From: Pseudomonadota bacterium
Lineage (GTDB): Bacteria; SAR324; XYD2-FULL-50-16; JAHJRI01
Length of the DNA: 6,161 nt
Assembly (NCBI GenBank): GCA_022360105.1
Contig: JAKSDL010000618.1
Coordinates: 1-6,161, forward strand
Direction of reading: 5' to 3'
Below the pieces are notes generated by a model. That model saw only the letters and a list, made by a program, of their open reading frames with translations, was not told the origin of the DNA and ran no database searches. Positions 4,186 through 6,161 of this stretch are shown one piece after another (position 1 is the stretch's first letter; each line of letters opens with the position of its first letter). Made by a program: the position numbers and the translations under genes.

Positions 4186-5874
4186 TTGCAAGAACTAACA
4201 AAGGCGCAACAAGGGCGGGTAGCGATCCGATCGTTCAAGACAACCGCAGACGCCCTGATCTTAAGAGGATATTACAAACCGTCCGGACGTACCGGTGCAA
4301 CGTTGGAAAGGGCGTTGCGAGATTTAAGTCCCGAAATTTACGGGACCATGAATGATTCGCGAAGTATCGAACTAAAGGGGCTGGAATACGTATTGGACAG
4401 GTTACCCAGGGGCATAGAAGAATGCACCCGAATTATTTTGACAGCGCTGGAAGATCTTGATCAGGCAGGTTTCGAAAAGATTGAACCTCCCAAAAGGCGC
4501 AGGGCTTCGTATCGCATGAGCGATAACGAGTATTGTTTTGTGATCACAAGAGGTGCCAGCGAAGTATACGATCTGTTGACTCATCTGACCTTCCTGAATA
4601 TTGAAGCCAACAAAATTTATACTCAACTTTCAGATAAAGATGGTGATACCACTTTTATGTGGAAGGATCTGGAAAGTGTTATTGAAAAAGGAGAGACGCT
4701 GTCAGGGAAAGAGTTGGACCAGGCTCTCTGGAATCTTAGTGTTATTTTGGGAAGAACTTACCAGGAAACCAAAGAAACCTATGAAGCTTTGGAAAAAACC
4801 AGGAAAGAAAGCAACGGCAACAACGGGCTTTTTCAGATTATCTATCAGTTGGGAAAAAGAGTTGAGTATGAAAGACAGAACTCGGAAAATGAGCTGATAT
4901 TCCTATTTACGCCTGCTTTTCGTGATTTAATGGGTCATCAGAATATCGGCCGTCTCTGGGCAAACCAGGTTAAGGAGCATCTGATCGAATTGCAGCTAAA
5001 AGATCGTCCCATTCACATCATCAGTGCCAACATGCACAGTGTTAAAAACTCATTGTTTGCCTACGCGTCACTGCATAATAAGCGAAAGAACAAGGAAGAT
5101 GCCGATTTCTATCAATTCATCACAGGTATCCGGGATGAGGCCGAAGAGGTTGGCAAATATGGTAAAACCCACGGATTGCATGAGTTTGAGGACCAATCCG
5201 GCGCCAATATCGATTTTCAATTAATCGATACAACCAAGATTTGCGGTATCCCGTTTCATGATGGACTGAGTTTTGACAAAGAACAGATAAAACAGCAAAA
5301 AGCAGTGCTGCTGGTTATGGACTATGCTTTTGGCGATCAAGCCTTTGAGGTGATGGATGAACTGCTGAATCCGTATCCGGACAATGGTGTGGAGGAAAAT
5401 CTGGATATCCGCTCAATATCCGTTATGGGAAAAGCGGGGATTTTGCCCGGAAACAAAGGGGATCTGATGTTGGCAACAGCCCATGTCATTGAGGGAACTG
5501 CCAATAACTATATTGTTGATAATGACTTGACAGAAGCGGATTTCAAGGAAGCTGCAGCCGTATATACCGGTCCCATCCTTACCGTATTGGGGACATCGTT
5601 GCAGAATAGTGATGTTCTGGAAAAATTTCAAACCACCAGTTGGAAAGCTGTAGGACTTGAGATGGAGGGAGGTCATTACCAGAGAGCGATCAGTGCTGCA
5701 ATGATCAAAGGGCATATAGGAATGGATGTTAAAATACGATACGCCTATTATGCTTCTGATAACCCGCTGCGCAGTGGTCAAACTCTGGCATCCGGCAGTA
5801 TGGGGCAAGAGGGAATACAGCCGACTTACATGATAACCAAAGTGATTTTGGAAAAGATATTCAAAAGGATTTAG
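4186..5874 (+). CDS. DUF6909-type protein with AMP-nucleosidase-like C-terminal half
   Basis: This 562-residue soluble protein is most like the uncharacterised DUF6909 family. Its N-terminal part (about 1-270) is rich in predicted helix and carries conserved-looking stretches such as RGYYKPSG (27-34) and LSPEIYG (47-53). The C-terminal part (about 275-562) can be matched by eye to the catalytic domain of AMP nucleosidase and other nucleoside phosphorylase-fold enzymes. HIISANMHSVKNS (277-289) sits where the phosphate-binding loop would be. MGKAGILPGNKGD (414-426) matches the glycine-rich strand-turn ending in GD. GLEMEGGHY (490-498) matches the ribose-binding EME/DME motif. YYASDNPLRSG (521-531) matches SDKPL of AMP nucleosidase, making D525 the candidate catalytic acid. 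No signal peptide or membrane segment is seen. It uses a TTG start with a strong ribosome site, and a SMUG1-type gene follows 19 bp later, probably in one operon. N-glycosidic cleavage of a nucleotide or nucleoside is inference; no activity for this family is known to me. Confidence 0.85.
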   Translation: MQELTKAQQGRVAIRSFKTTADALILRGYYKPSGRTGATLERALRDLSPEIYGTMNDSRSIELKGLEYVLDRLPRGIEECTRIILTALEDLDQAGFEKIEPPKRRRASYRMSDNEYCFVITRGASEVYDLLTHLTFLNIEANKIYTQLSDKDGDTTFMWKDLESVIEKGETLSGKELDQALWNLSVILGRTYQETKETYEALEKTRKESNGNNGLFQIIYQLGKRVEYERQNSENELIFLFTPAFRDLMGHQNIGRLWANQVKEHLIELQLKDRPIHIISANMHSVKNSLFAYASLHNKRKNKEDADFYQFITGIRDEAEEVGKYGKTHGLHEFEDQSGANIDFQLIDTTKICGIPFHDGLSFDKEQIKQQKAVLLVMDYAFGDQAFEVMDELLNPYPDNGVEENLDIRSISVMGKAGILPGNKGDLMLATAHVIEGTANNYIVDNDLTEADFKEAAAVYTGPILTVLGTSLQNSDVLEKFQTTSWKAVGLEMEGGHYQRAISAAMIKGHIGMDVKIRYAYYASDNPLRSGQTLASGSMGQEGIQPTYMITKVILEKIFKRI

Positions 5875-5893
5875 TGTTAGGGGTTAAAACAAT

Positions 5894-6161
5894 ATGAGCA
5901 TAAAAAAAATCACCGACCAGTTGGTTAAAGAACTTAAACCTTTGTCATTTAAATCACCGGTCACACATGTCTACAATCCCCTTGAATACTCCCGTAAAAG
6001 CTATGATGTCTATTTTGACCGCTTTGGTAAAGGGGCCAAGGAGATTCTGCTGATCGGTATGAATCCGGGGCCTTTTGGTATGGTCCAGACGGGAATTCCT
6101 TTTGGAGAAGTGGAGGCTGTCAAGGATTGGTTGCAAATTGAAGAACCGGTGGGGCAGCCTG
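5894..6161 (+). CDS. SMUG1-type uracil-DNA glycosylase, 5' part
   Basis: The first 89 codons of a family-3 (SMUG1-like) uracil-DNA glycosylase are present before the window ends. The enzyme removes uracil and oxidised pyrimidines such as 5-hydroxymethyluracil from DNA to start base-excision repair. Residues 55-73 contain the family motif 1, GMNPGPFGMVQTGIPFGEV, nearly identical to the vertebrate sequence. N57 corresponds to human N85, which positions the catalytic water, and F70 to F98, which stacks on the base; the 13-residue spacing is the same. VKDWL (76-80) continues the match. The N-terminal part with HVYNPLEYSR (25-34) also fits. The later histidine motif and the DNA-intercalating loop lie outside the window. 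The ATG at 5894 has AGGGG about 10 nt upstream. The 19-bp gap from the DUF6909-type gene points to co-transcription. Bacterial SMUG1 genes are known but patchily distributed. Confidence 0.93.
   Translation, partial: MSIKKITDQLVKELKPLSFKSPVTHVYNPLEYSRKSYDVYFDRFGKGAKEILLIGMNPGPFGMVQTGIPFGEVEAVKDWLQIEEPVGQP

Noticed and set aside
5413..5808. Minus-strand 131-codon frame inside the DUF6909 gene
   Set aside because: It is antisense to a conserved coding region, with irregular composition and no recognisable motif; it is a shadow frame.

Overview
The window is a bacterial chromosomal segment of moderate GC, with six protein genes, two sets of short repeats and one long empty intergenic stretch. 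The source cannot be named with confidence. Two genes carry good Shine-Dalgarno sequences, one of them in front of a TTG start, which argues against a typical Bacteroidota member. The DUF6909-type gene and the heptamer repeats fit anaerobic or environmental lineages such as Calditrichota-like or Desulfobacterota-like bacteria. This is a low-confidence guess.

Left part (1-2258): a cluster of 10-bp palindrome arms (2-127) lies just downstream of a minus-strand LysE/RhtB amino-acid exporter (136-729). It is transcribed divergently from a MocR-type regulator (867-2258), a GntR winged helix fused to a PLP-dependent aminotransferase-like domain. The 137 bp between them carry a 29-bp inverted repeat and a further copy of the same half-site. 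These overlap a predicted promoter, as expected for a PLP- or amino-acid-sensing regulator controlling its neighbour and itself.

Middle (2259-3786): the mocR gene converges on a minus-strand gene pair. Between them are five degenerate heptamers (2262-2296) and 16 perfect copies of CCAACCG (2374-2485), the latter ending exactly at the stop codon of a HAD-family phosphatase gene (2486-3100). Upstream of that gene, probably in the same operon, is a YhhN/TMEM86 membrane protein (3133-3786), a candidate lysoplasmalogenase.

Right part (3787-6161): a 399-bp divergent intergenic region with several inverted repeats leads to a 562-codon gene (4186-5874) that I assign to the uncharacterised DUF6909 family. 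Its C-terminal half resembles the catalytic domain of AMP nucleosidase and other nucleoside phosphorylase-fold enzymes. Nineteen bases further on begins a SMUG1-type uracil-DNA glycosylase gene (5894 onward), cut by the window end. This pair, a putative nucleotide N-glycosidase and a DNA-base N-glycosidase, is the most interesting part of the window.
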